Counted from the first letter of the stretch, positions 44,774 to 53,840 are shown. The stretch is DNA of 64,000 nucleotides from Clostridia bacterium (GCA_017462735.1 JAFTQO010000004.1:62001-126000), one strand, 5' to 3'. The notes: generated by a model from the sequence alone, not told the origin. Made by a program: numbers and translations.

Positions 44774-45917
44774 TTGTTTTCTCCGTTTCTTTTTGATAAT
44801 ACTCATAAGCCTCTTTAGTCAGGAAATAAGGGGATTCGCCCTTTGCTTCCACGTGCGCTAAAGTGCTTTTTAAACTATTTGTTAAACATTCGTCCAAGCC
44901 GTCTTTCGACCAAAACAGCCGACGCAATTCTTCCACCCCGTCGTAATCTCGACCAGACTCTAAAGCGTCCGCAAGATAGATGAGTTTTTCAAGCGTCGAC
45001 ATATTCGCTCTGCCGCTCGTATGGTAGCGGATAGCGTCCAGCACTTCTTCGTCTTCTATCCCGAACGCTTTATGGGCTACGTACGCGCCTGAAAACTGAT
45101 GAAAGACGGGGGCAGGTACGCCTTTATCGCACGAAAAGCCCTGCAATAAAGGAGAATCTTTTTCTAAGTTTTTTGCACAATCGTGAAAGAGCGCCGCGAT
45201 AATCGCCCGTCTTTCATCGACACCCAACGAGGGGGCGCGCGAGGCGGCAAGGAAAGCCACGCGCAGACTGTGCAAACGACGTTTAGGAGACTCTAACGAA
45301 AGCGCCTCCTTTGCGCGCGCAATTTCATAAACGCCCTTTTCCTTTAAATATTGCTCCACTTTTGGCGCAAGCATACCTTGGGTAGACTCGCCCGCCGCAA
45401 GCAGGACGCGAATTTCCGTCGAGGAAACAGCCCGTCCCTCGTAGGTGATAGGCACGAAAGGTTTTTGGAAGAGTTGGACAAACCTAGCAAGTTCTTTTTC
45501 TTGCCAGCCCTCTTCTTCCGCCCTGCCGCAAACGGCGAGCATGACGTTTTGCAAAATTTCTTCGGGATATCGCCAAGTGGGAAAATCGCGAAGCATATCC
45601 GTCCCTACCAAAAAGTACAACTCCGCCGACGGATACAATTTTCTAAAACGGCGACAGGTCAGATAGGTATAACTAGTGCCCTTTTCCTCTATTTCGTAGC
45701 GGCTGATTTCCGCCTTTTTTACCCCGTCAAAGGCGATTTGTAAGGCGCGCAAACGCACCTCGTCCTCCGTCATACGCTTCCACGGTTTGTGGGGAGGAAT
45801 CGCCGCGGGCACGACGTACAGTTTGTCTAGCCCTAAACAGTCTATTGCCGACGACGCCATACAGACGTGTTCGGTATGCACGGGGTCGAACGACCCGCCA
45901 AAAATCCCTATCTTCAT
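44757..45917 (-). CDS. nadD: Nicotinate-nucleotide adenylyltransferase fused to YqeK-type HD phosphohydrolase
   Basis: 386 aa. Residues 1-200 are NadD: GIFGGSFDPVHTEH with the HxxH-like nucleotidyl-transfer site, PPHKPWK, FLVGTDMLRDFPTW and SSTEIR. Residues about 205-380 are an HD domain with RRLHSLRVAFLAA, LFHDCAKN and FEPH-like YHTSGRANMS, matching YqeK, a diadenosine tetraphosphate hydrolase. In Bacillus these are two adjacent genes (nadD-yqeK-rsfS); here they are one chain with no stop between, in the same order. Confidence 0.93.
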   Translation of the reverse strand: MKIGIFGGSFDPVHTEHVCMASSAIDCLGLDKLYVVPAAIPPHKPWKRMTEDEVRLRALQIAFDGVKKAEISRYEIEEKGTSYTYLTCRRFRKLYPSAELYFLVGTDMLRDFPTWRYPEEILQNVMLAVCGRAEEEGWQEKELARFVQLFQKPFVPITYEGRAVSSTEIRVLLAAGESTQGMLAPKVEQYLKEKGVYEIARAKEALSLESPKRRLHSLRVAFLAASRAPSLGVDERRAIIAALFHDCAKNLEKDSPLLQGFSCDKGVPAPVFHQFSGAYVAHKAFGIEDEEVLDAIRYHTSGRANMSTLEKLIYLADALESGRDYDGVEELRRLFWSKDGLDECLTNSLKSTLAHVEAKGESPYFLTKEAYEYYQKETEKTNGGNQ

Positions 45918-45934
45918 CTTTCTTCCTTTTTTTC

Positions 45935-45963
45935 ATTATACAATATATTTTCGGATTTTTCAA
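45935..45963 (-). promoter_or_regulatory. Sigma-A promoter of nadD-yqeK/rsfS
   Basis: On the minus strand TTGAAA (45958-45963), 17 bp, TATAAT (45935-45940), just 18 bp before the ATG at 45917, with GGAAGAAAG as ribosome site. Confidence 0.82.
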
Positions 45964-45998
45964 GTTTAATCGGCAAAATTTTGGACAAAAATAGCATT

Positions 45999-46742
45999 AT
46001 GAAAAAATGGGTATTGTTTTCCGACTTGATTTTTACTTTTTTCGTCGTCGCATTGCCGGCATTATGTCTCTTACGCTATTTTCGCCTGCCTATCGGTTTG
46101 GCTTTTCTCGTCGCCGGGCTCTTCGGGATAGCCGCCACCTCCCTGTTTGGCTTATCAAAAACGAAAAAAGAAGAACGACTACTTCTTCGGCGCGGAGAAG
46201 AAAAACAAAAACAGATGCTACTCACGCATTTGGCGCTACTATCACCCGAAGACGCCTTGCGTTTACTTTACAGCGAATCGCCCTCGCAAACGTCGGGGAT
46301 TTGGTATATAGAACGAGAAGAAAAACTCATTTTTTCCTTGTTTTTATGGAGACCTGTGCAAACGGAGGATTTGATCCCAATCGTCCGCGTTTGCTTGGAG
46401 CAAAAAACGCAAGGCGAAATCGTATGTGGCGAAATCAGCCCTGACGCAGACGCTTTTTTGGCGCAATTTTCTTTGGAACGCATTACAGGCGAAAAAATCT
46501 ACGAGCAATTAAAAGAGGAAAACCGACTGCCTGAAAGTTACCTCAGCGAGCCGTATTTTACCAAAAAGAAAAAAAGGCTGCCCAGAATTTGGTTCGCCAA
46601 GCAAAACAGCCGACGCTTTTTTGTCGGCGGCGTGTTGCTACTGCTGTCCTCTTTCTTCGTGCCTTTTCCCTATTATTACATTTTGTTTGGATGTTTTATG
46701 ACGATTGCCGCCCTATTGATACGGGTATTTGGTTATCGCTGA
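45999..46742 (+). CDS. Hypothetical membrane protein (247 aa)
   Basis: From ATG 45999; no clear ribosome site (GGAC only). Two membrane helices at the start (about 5-27 and 30-50), a Lys/Glu-rich cytoplasmic core of about 140 aa with LLTHLALLSPEDALRLLY and IWYIEREEKLIFSLFLWRPV, and two helices at the end. No family recognised. The core resembles nothing catalytic that I know. Convergent with nnrD and overlapping its end by 10 bp, without a visible terminator between. Confidence 0.7.
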   Translation: MKKWVLFSDLIFTFFVVALPALCLLRYFRLPIGLAFLVAGLFGIAATSLFGLSKTKKEERLLLRRGEEKQKQMLLTHLALLSPEDALRLLYSESPSQTSGIWYIEREEKLIFSLFLWRPVQTEDLIPIVRVCLEQKTQGEIVCGEISPDADAFLAQFSLERITGEKIYEQLKEENRLPESYLSEPYFTKKKKRLPRIWFAKQNSRRFFVGGVLLLLSSFFVPFPYYYILFGCFMTIAALLIRVFGYR

Positions 46743-48217
46743 ATCTCTAAAAACGCCCTACCCAGAGACGAGACGACGTCGCTTGCCGTCAAGGCGTAAT
46801 CCCCTATCTTTTCACAGGCTAACTCCGCTGCAGCCCCCGCAAGGTACGCGGCTAACGCACCCCCTTCCGTCACGGTTTGTCCCGTCGCAAGCAGAGAGGT
46901 CAAAAGCCCCGTCAAAACGTCGCCGCTACCTCCTTTCGCTTGCCCTGCCGTACCCGTCGTACTCACGTACGATTTATCGCCGTCCGTGACGATAGTCGAC
47001 GCACCTTTGAGCAATACCGTTACGTCGTGTTTTTTTGCATACGCTTTGGATATATCCAAAGCGTTTTTTATAATTTCCGTGACGGATTTCTTCGTCAAAC
47101 GGGAAAATTCCTTTTTGTGTGGCGTGAGGATAACCCCGCATTTTTTAGAAGAAAGTAAGAAATCCCTTTCCGCTTCGTCCAACGCCGACAATGCGTTTAA
47201 ACCGTCTGCGTCTATCACGAGTTTCCCCTCGTAATTTTTGAGCAAGAAACGCAAAATTTCCTTAGTCTTCTCCTCCGTCGTAGCCCCCACTCCAAAGCCG
47301 ACGGCATCCGCTTGCAATAACGGCAAATAATCCGCCTCGACAAAGTTTTCGTGACAGCCGATAAGCAGAGCCTCAGGAATCTTTAAATAAAAAGCAGGTA
47401 ATATCAATTGCGGAAGATAAAGGGAAGAATAACCCGCGCCACCCCGCACGCAAGCGGAAAGGGCAAGATATGCCGCGCCCGTATACTTTTGGCTGCCGCC
47501 TACAATCGCCGCGCGCCCATACGTGCCTTTGTGCGTATTGCGTTTTCGGGCAGGAAGCCAAGACTTGACTAACGCCAAAGAAACCGACTGCGCATAGGCG
47601 TCATCCTCTTCCGGTAAATCAATCCCTATATCCACCCGATATGCCGTGCCGCTGTAATCCAACCCGTCCTCTAATTGCGTACAAAGTTTCATCTCGCCAA
47701 AACATACGGTACAATCGGCTTTCACCGCACCCGACGGCGCCGCTCCGTCGTCACAAAGCCCCGAGGGGACGTCTGCCGAAAGAATTTTCGCACCCGATTT
47801 TTTATAGGCGTTGATTCTCTCAAAAATTTCGCTTTCGCCACCGCGCGGAGAAAAACCCGTGCCGAATAAACAATCGACGACAAGGGAATATTCCCCTTCG
47901 GGGAATATCGTCCAAACAACACCGCCTTGCGCTTCGTATAACTTGCGATTCTCGACGCACTCTGCCGTACGCGCCTCGCCCAAAAGCGCCACTGTCACGG
48001 GATAGCCGTCTTGGAGAAGTTTTCTGGCGCACACAAACCCGTCGCCGCCGTTGTTGCCACCGCCGCAAACGACGAGAATTTTTCCTTTCGTGACCGTTTT
48101 TGCCTGTAAATACAATGCCGTACCCGCCCGCTCCATCAACGTAAGCGAGGGAACGCCCAACTCCTTGATCGTATAGGCGTCCGCGGCGCGCATTTGTTCG
48201 TTCGTCAACAGTTTCAT
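46733..48217 (-). CDS. nnrD: Bifunctional NAD(P)H-hydrate epimerase / ADP-dependent dehydratase
   Basis: 494 aa. The N-terminal epimerase (YjeF_N, about 1-210) shows VCGGGNNGGDGFVCARKL and VDCLFGTGF. The C-terminal ribokinase-like dehydratase (about 220-490) shows GTYGRAAIVGGSQKYTGAAY, VIDADGLNALS, ILTPHKKEFSRL and the catalytic GTAGQAKGGSGDVLTGLL. Repairs hydrated NADH and NADPH. ATGA-type overlap of four bases with birA. Confidence 0.96.
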   Translation of the reverse strand: MKLLTNEQMRAADAYTIKELGVPSLTLMERAGTALYLQAKTVTKGKILVVCGGGNNGGDGFVCARKLLQDGYPVTVALLGEARTAECVENRKLYEAQGGVVWTIFPEGEYSLVVDCLFGTGFSPRGGESEIFERINAYKKSGAKILSADVPSGLCDDGAAPSGAVKADCTVCFGEMKLCTQLEDGLDYSGTAYRVDIGIDLPEEDDAYAQSVSLALVKSWLPARKRNTHKGTYGRAAIVGGSQKYTGAAYLALSACVRGGAGYSSLYLPQLILPAFYLKIPEALLIGCHENFVEADYLPLLQADAVGFGVGATTEEKTKEILRFLLKNYEGKLVIDADGLNALSALDEAERDFLLSSKKCGVILTPHKKEFSRLTKKSVTEIIKNALDISKAYAKKHDVTVLLKGASTIVTDGDKSYVSTTGTAGQAKGGSGDVLTGLLTSLLATGQTVTEGGALAAYLAGAAAELACEKIGDYALTASDVVSSLGRAFLEIQR

Positions 48218-48927
48218 CGTTTTTCCACCTTGCGCAAGGAAATCTCCGCCGCGCTCTTTTTTTGTCTTTCGCCCGATACGCTTACAATCAGCAAGCCTTG
48301 CTCGTCTATCCCCTCCGCTATTGCCGAGTAGCAGGTACCGTTCTCCAAAATTTCCACCTCGCCCAACGAGCCTAATCGAGAGTAATAGTCGACGCGGTTA
48401 AAAGACGTTGCTAAATACGAAAACAGACGCCTTTCCACCTCTCTCAAAGACACCTTCTTATTAAGCGCCTCTTTCAACGACGTGGCGATGGGAAGAAGCG
48501 AATCTTCCAAGCGGTTATTGACGTTGAGTCCTATCCCGACGACCGTGCTTTGGATACGATCGCCGCTAAGAGTATTTTCCGTCAAAATTCCGCAAATTTT
48601 TTTACCGCCAAGCAAGACGTCGTTCGGCCATTTTATCGTAGGGGACAAGCCGTAATCTTCCAGCGTTTTACACACGGCAACCGCCCCTCTTGCCACCAGC
48701 CAAAAGCCGTCTTTTGCTTTCATATCTTGTGGAAAATGCAACCAGCCGAGATACAGCCCGCCCGCCTGGGAGGAAAAAGAACGACCTTCTCGCCCACGGC
48801 CGCGCGTTTGTTTTTTGGCAACGATAATGACCTCTTTGCCTTTATTTTTCCATTTTTTTGCGGTATCCAGAGTAGAGGACAGCGTAAAAAAGTGGCGTAC
48901 AGGTATCTTTCTATTTTTATTCAACAC
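48214..48927 (-). CDS. birA: Biotin--[acetyl-CoA-carboxylase] ligase, without regulatory domain
   Basis: 237 aa. The biotinyl-lysine loop GRGREGRSFSSQAGGLYLG is near residues 42-60, followed by KWPNDVLLGGKKICGILTE and VVGIGLNVNN, then a C-terminal SH3-like domain. The N-terminal winged helix of E. coli BirA is absent, so it should not act as a repressor. Follows recX by 11 bp. Confidence 0.96.
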   Translation of the reverse strand: MLNKNRKIPVRHFFTLSSTLDTAKKWKNKGKEVIIVAKKQTRGRGREGRSFSSQAGGLYLGWLHFPQDMKAKDGFWLVARGAVAVCKTLEDYGLSPTIKWPNDVLLGGKKICGILTENTLSGDRIQSTVVGIGLNVNNRLEDSLLPIATSLKEALNKKVSLREVERRLFSYLATSFNRVDYYSRLGSLGEVEILENGTCYSAIAEGIDEQGLLIVSVSGERQKKSAAEISLRKVEKR

Positions 48928-48938
48928 AGCCCTGCCCC

Positions 48939-49568
48939 CTATGAATCGTATGCTTCCGTATCCGCAAGCGTGGAGAGTGCCGAGCGCGCCGTCTCATACC
49001 CGAAGCCCTTGGAAATCAAATAACGGAAGGCTTTGGCAAGCGTCTCTTTATCCGTAGATTTCCCGCGCATGTACTTTTGCAATAAGAGCGTCGCCGTCGC
49101 CTTTTGGCTTTCCTCGTCCACCCCGTCCAAAGCGGCGTCCATATCTTCGTCTGCGACCCCTTTTGCTCGCAATTCCATTTGGATGAGTTTTTTGCCTTTT
49201 TTCTTTGCCGCCGCCTCGCAATAGGAAGAAGCATACGCTTCGTCGTCTAAAAACTTATAATCGGTCATCTTGTCCAACACGTACTCGACGACGGCGGGCA
49301 AATACCCTTTTTTGGTCAAATGATCGCGGACCTGTTTTTTCGTCTTTTGCGTCAGCGTCACAAAGGAAAGCGCCTTGGAAAGGGCAACGTCCTTTTCCCC
49401 TTCCAACTGAATTCTTGCCAGAAACTCGTCGTCGACCTGCAGCCCCACTTTCAATCGGTTTTTTAACGCGACTTCAATGGAAAGTCCACAGGAAAAACGC
49501 CCGTCGACGTAAACGTTGCAACGGCTTTTGTCTTTGCTTTGTACGCTAAGTTCGGTAATTTCGCTCAT
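48939..49568 (-). CDS. recX: Regulatory protein RecX
   Basis: 209 aa from ATG 49568, six nt after AAAGGAG. Earlier in-frame starts overlap the promoter at 49591-49619. Three-helix repeats are typical: ALSFVTLTQKTKKQVRDHL, YKFLDDEAYASSYCE and RYLISKGFGYETARSAL. Modulates RecA filaments. First gene of recX-birA-nnrD. Confidence 0.94.
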   Translation of the reverse strand: MSEITELSVQSKDKSRCNVYVDGRFSCGLSIEVALKNRLKVGLQVDDEFLARIQLEGEKDVALSKALSFVTLTQKTKKQVRDHLTKKGYLPAVVEYVLDKMTDYKFLDDEAYASSYCEAAAKKKGKKLIQMELRAKGVADEDMDAALDGVDEESQKATATLLLQKYMRGKSTDKETLAKAFRYLISKGFGYETARSALSTLADTEAYDS

Positions 49569-49590
49569 CCTATGCTCCTTTCCTCTTGAC

Positions 49591-49619
49591 ATTGTATCAC
49601 GCCCACCGAAAAATGTCAA
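49591..49619 (-). promoter_or_regulatory. Sigma-A promoter of recX-birA-nnrD
   Basis: On the minus strand TTGACA (49614-49619), 17 bp, TACAAT (49591-49596), 22 bp before the recX ATG. Confidence 0.82.
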
Positions 49620-49649
49620 TCTTCCCTTGACAAAAAGTGGTAAATAAAA

Positions 49650-49674
49650 ACAGCCCTTTAGGGCGTTTTTTTGT
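49650..49674 (+). terminator. Terminator-like hairpin between recX and the repeat-protein gene
   Basis: AACAGCCC and GGGCGTTT flank TTTA with one mismatch, followed by TTTTTTT on the plus strand. No plus-strand gene ends here, so its role is unclear. Confidence 0.45.
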
Positions 49675-49683
49675 GAAAATAAC

Positions 49684-49712
49684 TTGCATTTTTGTCCGCC
49701 ATAAGTTATAAT
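49684..49712 (+). promoter_or_regulatory. Sigma-A promoter of the 911-aa repeat protein
   Basis: TTGCAT (49684-49689), 17 bp, TATAAT (49707-49712). Transcription would begin near 49719, 66 nt before the ATG at 49785. Confidence 0.82.
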
Positions 49713-49784
49713 GTATAATGCAACGGTATATTTTATCGTTTTTCTAGCAAAAAAATCAGTCTTTGAATAGACGTGAGGTGTTTT

Positions 49785-52520
49785 ATGGCAAAAGAAAGAA
49801 AGAAAAAAAGCGGCTTTTTGGGCAAATTCGTCGCGGCGCTGATAGGCTTTGTCATCGGGATTCTCGCCACGGTTGGCGGTATCGCTGGCTTTGGCTATTA
49901 CGTAGCCACTTCTATGACTTTAAAAGAAGGCATCAATACTATCGGTGACATGACGGGATCAAAAATCGATTATAAAGATTTCTTAACCGAAAGTTTCGCT
50001 TCCAATACCATATTGGAAGCAATTGGAGATATCCAAGATTTTGCACAAGACGCCTCCGACGGCTCCGCATCGTTGGGGTCGTTAGAAACTTTCACGCCCA
50101 TACGCGACAAATTAGAGCCTGTGATTGACAAGGCGATTTCTTACGGGTTGCCTATGACGATGGACGAATTGATGGCTAAGCCTTTTTCGCAGTTGGACGC
50201 TTACATACTCGAATCTATTGACAATATGGAAATCGGGAAAGCAGCAGGTCAATACGCGGGCGAAATTAGCGAAATGTTAAAACTCATTTCGTATGGGGAA
50301 CTCGACCACGAATTCATTGAAAAGGACGTCGACTACGACGGAGAAATGGACGTCGTGATGTTGGGCAACAATACCCCCACTAAACTCTCCGATTTGATGA
50401 CGAACGACAAGTTCACCACTATCCTCTCTCACATCTCTCTTGCGGGATTCTTGAAAAGCACCGGCAACTCTCACAACGATGACGAATTGTTTCGCGCTTT
50501 CCTCTACGGGGAAGAAAACGTCGACTACGTACTCGTCGATAACGGGTCGACAGAAAGCGTGCAAATGTTGCCCAGACTTTACACCTTTGACAGCAACAAC
50601 AATACTTTCTTAGAGGAAGAAAGCGAAGAAACCTACACCTATATGAGCGGCGTTTGGCACAACAGCAAACTCGGCTACACTATCACCTCTTATAATACGG
50701 ACGGATACGCCTACGCCGTCGTAGACAGCGACAGAGTCCTCGTGGAACTGTTGAAAGAAGTAGACACGAACTCTTATGAAGTATACCGTTTCCCTTCTAA
50801 TCAAAGCATTCTCCACCCCGGCGTCAAGCAACTTCGTCGCGGTTTGACGATGGGCGACTTGATGGAAGAGGGGATTGATATCGAACGTATCCTTTACGAC
50901 ATCGCCGTCGCAGACTTGCTTGATTTGAACGGCGACTCCGATTCCTTAATGCTGACGATTGCCTATGGAGAAGAAGGCGTGGACTACACCGTAGACCCCG
51001 TCACCAAAGAAATTACCCCCATCACCCCACCCACCAAAGTCGGCGACTTATTGGATTTAGACACTTTCAAAGATAAACTGTACGATTTGTACCTCGCGGA
51101 CATTTTGGACATCACTCCTTTCGACGACCCTAAACCCGACAGTATGTTATTGCTGCTTGCTTACGGCGAAGAAGGCGTGCACTACGAACTTATCGATACG
51201 AACAGCGACGGCACGGACGACGACATCCAATGGCTGAACGACGAGAACGGCAATCCTTACGGCAAACGCACCCTCCGTGACTTAATCACGGACGGCGAAA
51301 ACGTGTTCGACAGCATCTCCGTTGCTTCCGTACTCAACGTAACCACGAGTAGCGACCCCCTGCTTATCAACCTTGCTTACGGTCCTTCTTCAAGATACCA
51401 AATCGAGGGGAGCACGTTTGTGATGAACCCTATTACCTACTCTATCGTTAACGGAATCGCATACGACGATATAAACATTCCTTGCGACGGAGTAGACGAA
51501 CACGGCACGACGAGCAACCTCGGCGGCGGCATTTATTTCATCGATTATACGTGGAAAGCCGACTACTATATCAGCCAAGCAACGGACGGGAAATATTATG
51601 CATACGCGACTCAAGCAGACGCGCAAACGGGTTTAGCGGAAAATAGACTTACCTATAAAAAGCAAATGCTTTCTTCCTTGCGCGGAACGGAAGCCACTCA
51701 CTTCTTGGATGAAATTGAACTCGGCGCCGCTTTGGATGTAAGCGCCACCGAGTATAACGACCCTGACAAAAAATTGATGGTAGCGCTTGCTTATGGTTAC
51801 AACGGTATCCATTTCGACGTAAACGGCACGACCGTCACCTGGAACGCGAACCCCGTCAACGGACTTTATTACCGCCCTAGAACGCTGAAAGATTTGCGTG
51901 ATATGGAGAGCATTATCCAAACGATTAAAATCGTCGATTTCTTCGGCGAAATCGACGAAGCAAACACCTTGTTGTACGCATTACGCGACGAAACCGTCGG
52001 CACTTTGGAAGATGCCATCCAAGGCTTGACCATCGACGATATCCTCGGCAAAGACAGCGGCGGCAACAGCATCGCGGAAAGCAACCGTTTCTTGAAATCT
52101 ATTGCAACCACGAAGATTGGGGAAATCGCTACCACGATGACCAACTTAAAAATCGTCGACGTATTCGCCGACGAAGCATACGACTCCACTACGGGCAACT
52201 TGACGGGGCCTTGGATTTATATGTTAGACGACCCTAACGATATTAAGTCTGCGGACGACTACACCGTAGAGGACTTTGACGAAATGATGGACAACATGTC
52301 CACCAATATCAAAGCAGCCTCGTTGCAAGAGTTGGTCGACAACCAAGTTTTGACCTTTAATTTCGATCTCGAACAAACCACGTTTATGGGCGTTTCCCTC
52401 AACACGCTCCTTAAAGAAGCGACGGGGGACGCAACGAGAACGGAACAAAAACTTGGCGATTTGTCTTTGCTCGACCTCGTGCAAATTATCGTCGCTTTTG
52501 AAGAAATGCCCACGATTTAG
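49785..52520 (+). CDS. Membrane-anchored repeat protein (911 aa), unknown function
   Basis: From ATG 49785, behind GAGGTG; an in-frame GTG at 49773 is less likely. A Lys-rich start and one membrane helix (about 12-40) leave the rest outside the cell. The body consists of degenerate 90-120 aa repeats: a short helix motif like LGDLLDLD, then IxVADLLDL, a D-rich turn, and a strand with LMLxIAYGEEGVDYxVD. The LAYG-type strand recurs near residues 240, 393, 460, 533 and 675. Acidic overall. No catalytic motif or known family recognised; the N-terminal part has an AsmA-like feel only. Own promoter and terminator; ahead of rpsF. Confidence 0.75.
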   Translation: MAKERKKKSGFLGKFVAALIGFVIGILATVGGIAGFGYYVATSMTLKEGINTIGDMTGSKIDYKDFLTESFASNTILEAIGDIQDFAQDASDGSASLGSLETFTPIRDKLEPVIDKAISYGLPMTMDELMAKPFSQLDAYILESIDNMEIGKAAGQYAGEISEMLKLISYGELDHEFIEKDVDYDGEMDVVMLGNNTPTKLSDLMTNDKFTTILSHISLAGFLKSTGNSHNDDELFRAFLYGEENVDYVLVDNGSTESVQMLPRLYTFDSNNNTFLEEESEETYTYMSGVWHNSKLGYTITSYNTDGYAYAVVDSDRVLVELLKEVDTNSYEVYRFPSNQSILHPGVKQLRRGLTMGDLMEEGIDIERILYDIAVADLLDLNGDSDSLMLTIAYGEEGVDYTVDPVTKEITPITPPTKVGDLLDLDTFKDKLYDLYLADILDITPFDDPKPDSMLLLLAYGEEGVHYELIDTNSDGTDDDIQWLNDENGNPYGKRTLRDLITDGENVFDSISVASVLNVTTSSDPLLINLAYGPSSRYQIEGSTFVMNPITYSIVNGIAYDDINIPCDGVDEHGTTSNLGGGIYFIDYTWKADYYISQATDGKYYAYATQADAQTGLAENRLTYKKQMLSSLRGTEATHFLDEIELGAALDVSATEYNDPDKKLMVALAYGYNGIHFDVNGTTVTWNANPVNGLYYRPRTLKDLRDMESIIQTIKIVDFFGEIDEANTLLYALRDETVGTLEDAIQGLTIDDILGKDSGGNSIAESNRFLKSIATTKIGEIATTMTNLKIVDVFADEAYDSTTGNLTGPWIYMLDDPNDIKSADDYTVEDFDEMMDNMSTNIKAASLQELVDNQVLTFNFDLEQTTFMGVSLNTLLKEATGDATRTEQKLGDLSLLDLVQIIVAFEEMPTI

Positions 52521-52544
52521 TAACACAATCCATTTATGTATAAA

Positions 52545-52579
52545 AACCGAGCGGAAAATAAGGCCGTTCGGTTTTTTTC
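52545..52579 (+). terminator. Terminator of the repeat-protein gene
   Basis: AAACCGAGCGG (52545-52555) pairs with CCGTTCGGTTT (52565-52575) with one wobble, then T residues to 52579. Confidence 0.88.
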
Positions 52580-52623
52580 ATCCTGCCTAGGATAAGAAAT
52601 TTGATTTTCTTATAGAAAATTGA

Positions 52624-52652
52624 TTGACTAACGGTAAAAAATGGGTTATAAT
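52624..52652 (+). promoter_or_regulatory. Sigma-A promoter of rpsF-ssb-rpsR
   Basis: TTGACT (52624-52629), 17 bp, TATAAT (52647-52652). The leader to the rpsF ATG is about 75 nt. Confidence 0.88.
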
Positions 52653-52659
52653 ACCATTA

Positions 52660-52718
52660 TGCGGCGGTATGCGCCGTAAACCAACCTTGCATACAGAGAA
52701 AGTATGCCGAATAAGACC
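52660..52718 (+). promoter_or_regulatory. Candidate S6:S18 ribosomal-protein leader
   Basis: The leader folds into CGGCG/CGCCG (loop GTATG, about 52662-52676) and GCATAC/GTATGC (about 52689-52708) followed at once by CGAATAAGACC. A hairpin beside a CCG-containing single strand before rpsF-ssb-rpsR is what the known S6:S18 autoregulatory motif would look like. The match is by eye only. Confidence 0.4.
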
Positions 52719-52734
52719 AGGAGGTAAATCGAAT

Positions 52735-53016
52735 ATGGCTAAGTACGAAATGCTCTATTTGCTTAACAACGATTCTACGGAAGACGTAAAAGCAGCCGAA
52801 GTAGCAAAGTATGAAGACATCGTAAAGAACGCAGGGGGCGCTGTAGTGTCCACGGAGAAGATCGGTACCAAAAAAACCGCTTACCCCATCAACTACAAAA
52901 CCGAATCGTATTACGTGCTCATGACCTTTGAAGCGGACGCAAACGTTTTAACCGAACTTGAACGTGTCGCAGGCATTGACAGTGAAGTTGTAAGACGTAT
53001 GATCACTAAACTTTAA
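52735..53016 (+). CDS. rpsF: 30S ribosomal protein S6
   Basis: 93 aa from ATG 52735 behind CAGGAGG. MAKYEMLYLLNNDSTEDVKA is the first strand and helix; GTKKTAYPINYKTESYYVLM is the S6 signature; EVVRRMITKL ends the protein without the acidic tail of E. coli S6. Binds 16S rRNA with S18, encoded two genes downstream. Confidence 0.97.
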   Translation: MAKYEMLYLLNNDSTEDVKAAEVAKYEDIVKNAGGAVVSTEKIGTKKTAYPINYKTESYYVLMTFEADANVLTELERVAGIDSEVVRRMITKL

Positions 53017-53030
53017 TAGGAAACACGATT

Positions 53031-53441
53031 ATGAACAAAGTATTTTTAATTGGTAACTTAACACGCGACCCTGAACTTACCGAAACTGCCTCCGGCGTTG
53101 CGGTATGTCACTTTGCTATCGCTGTCAACAGAAACTACGCTGGTCAAGACGGTGAACGCCAAACGGATTTCTTTAACTGCACCGCTTGGCGCGGACAAGC
53201 CGAAACGATTGCGCGTTTCTGCAAAAAAGGCAACAAAGTTGCCGTCACCGGTAGCATTCAGCTTCGCAACTACGAGGACAACCAAGGTGTAAAACGCACC
53301 GCCGTCGACATTATCGTCCAAGACGTCGAATTTTTGACGCCGAAAGCAGGTGAAGACGATATGGATATGCCTCGCGCCGCTGCACCCAAAAAGAAGCCCG
53401 TTTTACAGGCAATGGAAGACGACAGCGATATCCCCTTCTAA
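53031..53441 (+). CDS. ssb: Single-stranded DNA-binding protein
   Basis: 136 aa. MNKVFLIGNLTRDPELTETA and GERQTDFFNCTAWRGQAETI are OB-fold signatures; the tail is short and ends in the conserved acidic DDSDIPF that binds partner proteins. Between rpsF and rpsR, the usual arrangement in Firmicutes, which suggests it is the essential copy. Confidence 0.98.
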   Translation: MNKVFLIGNLTRDPELTETASGVAVCHFAIAVNRNYAGQDGERQTDFFNCTAWRGQAETIARFCKKGNKVAVTGSIQLRNYEDNQGVKRTAVDIIVQDVEFLTPKAGEDDMDMPRAAAPKKKPVLQAMEDDSDIPF

Positions 53442-53472
53442 TAGAAGGACTATAAATTAAAGGAGAATTATT

Positions 53473-53721
53473 ATGGAAGAAAAAGCACCCGTAAAAAAGG
53501 TTTTCAAGAAGATGCCCCGTAAAAAGGTATGCGCTTTCTGCCAGGAAAAAATCGACGCTATTGACTACAAGGACGTTAACCGTTTGAAAAAATTCATCAC
53601 GGAAGGCGGTAAAATTATCCCTCGTAGAATGAGCGGTACCTGCGCTGCACACCAAAGAAAGATTGCTACCGCTATCAAGCGTGCAAGAATCGCGGCTCTC
53701 CTTCCCTTCAAAGGCGAATAA
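53473..53721 (+). CDS. rpsR: 30S ribosomal protein S18
   Basis: 82 aa. A Lys-rich start is followed by [39 protein letters not shown] and [20 protein letters not shown], the S18 signature; the Cys pair CxxC is kept, suggesting a zinc-type variant. Ribosome site AGGAGA. Confidence 0.97.
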   Translation: MEEKAPVKKVFKKMPRKKVCAFCQEKIDAIDYKDVNRLKKFITEGGKIIPRRMSGTCAAHQRKIATAIKRARIAALLPFKGE

Positions 53722-53734
53722 TTAAAAAAACGAC

Positions 53735-53767
53735 AAAACACTTGGCTTGTCTGCCGAGTGTTTTTTT
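53735..53767 (+). terminator. Terminator of rpsF-ssb-rpsR
   Basis: AAAACACTTGGC (53735-53746) and GCCGAGTGTTTT (53753-53764) with one wobble, T-run to 53767. Confidence 0.88.
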
Positions 53768-53805
53768 CACGGAAAAATAGTTGTAATGAATCTTTTGGCA
53801 ACCTA

Positions 53806-53834
53806 TTGACATTTCTTTTTTTGTTTTGTATAAT
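53806..53834 (+). promoter_or_regulatory. Sigma-A promoter of the lipoprotein gene
   Basis: TTGACA (53806-53811), 17 bp, TATAAT (53829-53834): consensus boxes. Confidence 0.9.
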
Positions 53835-53840
53835 TTAACT

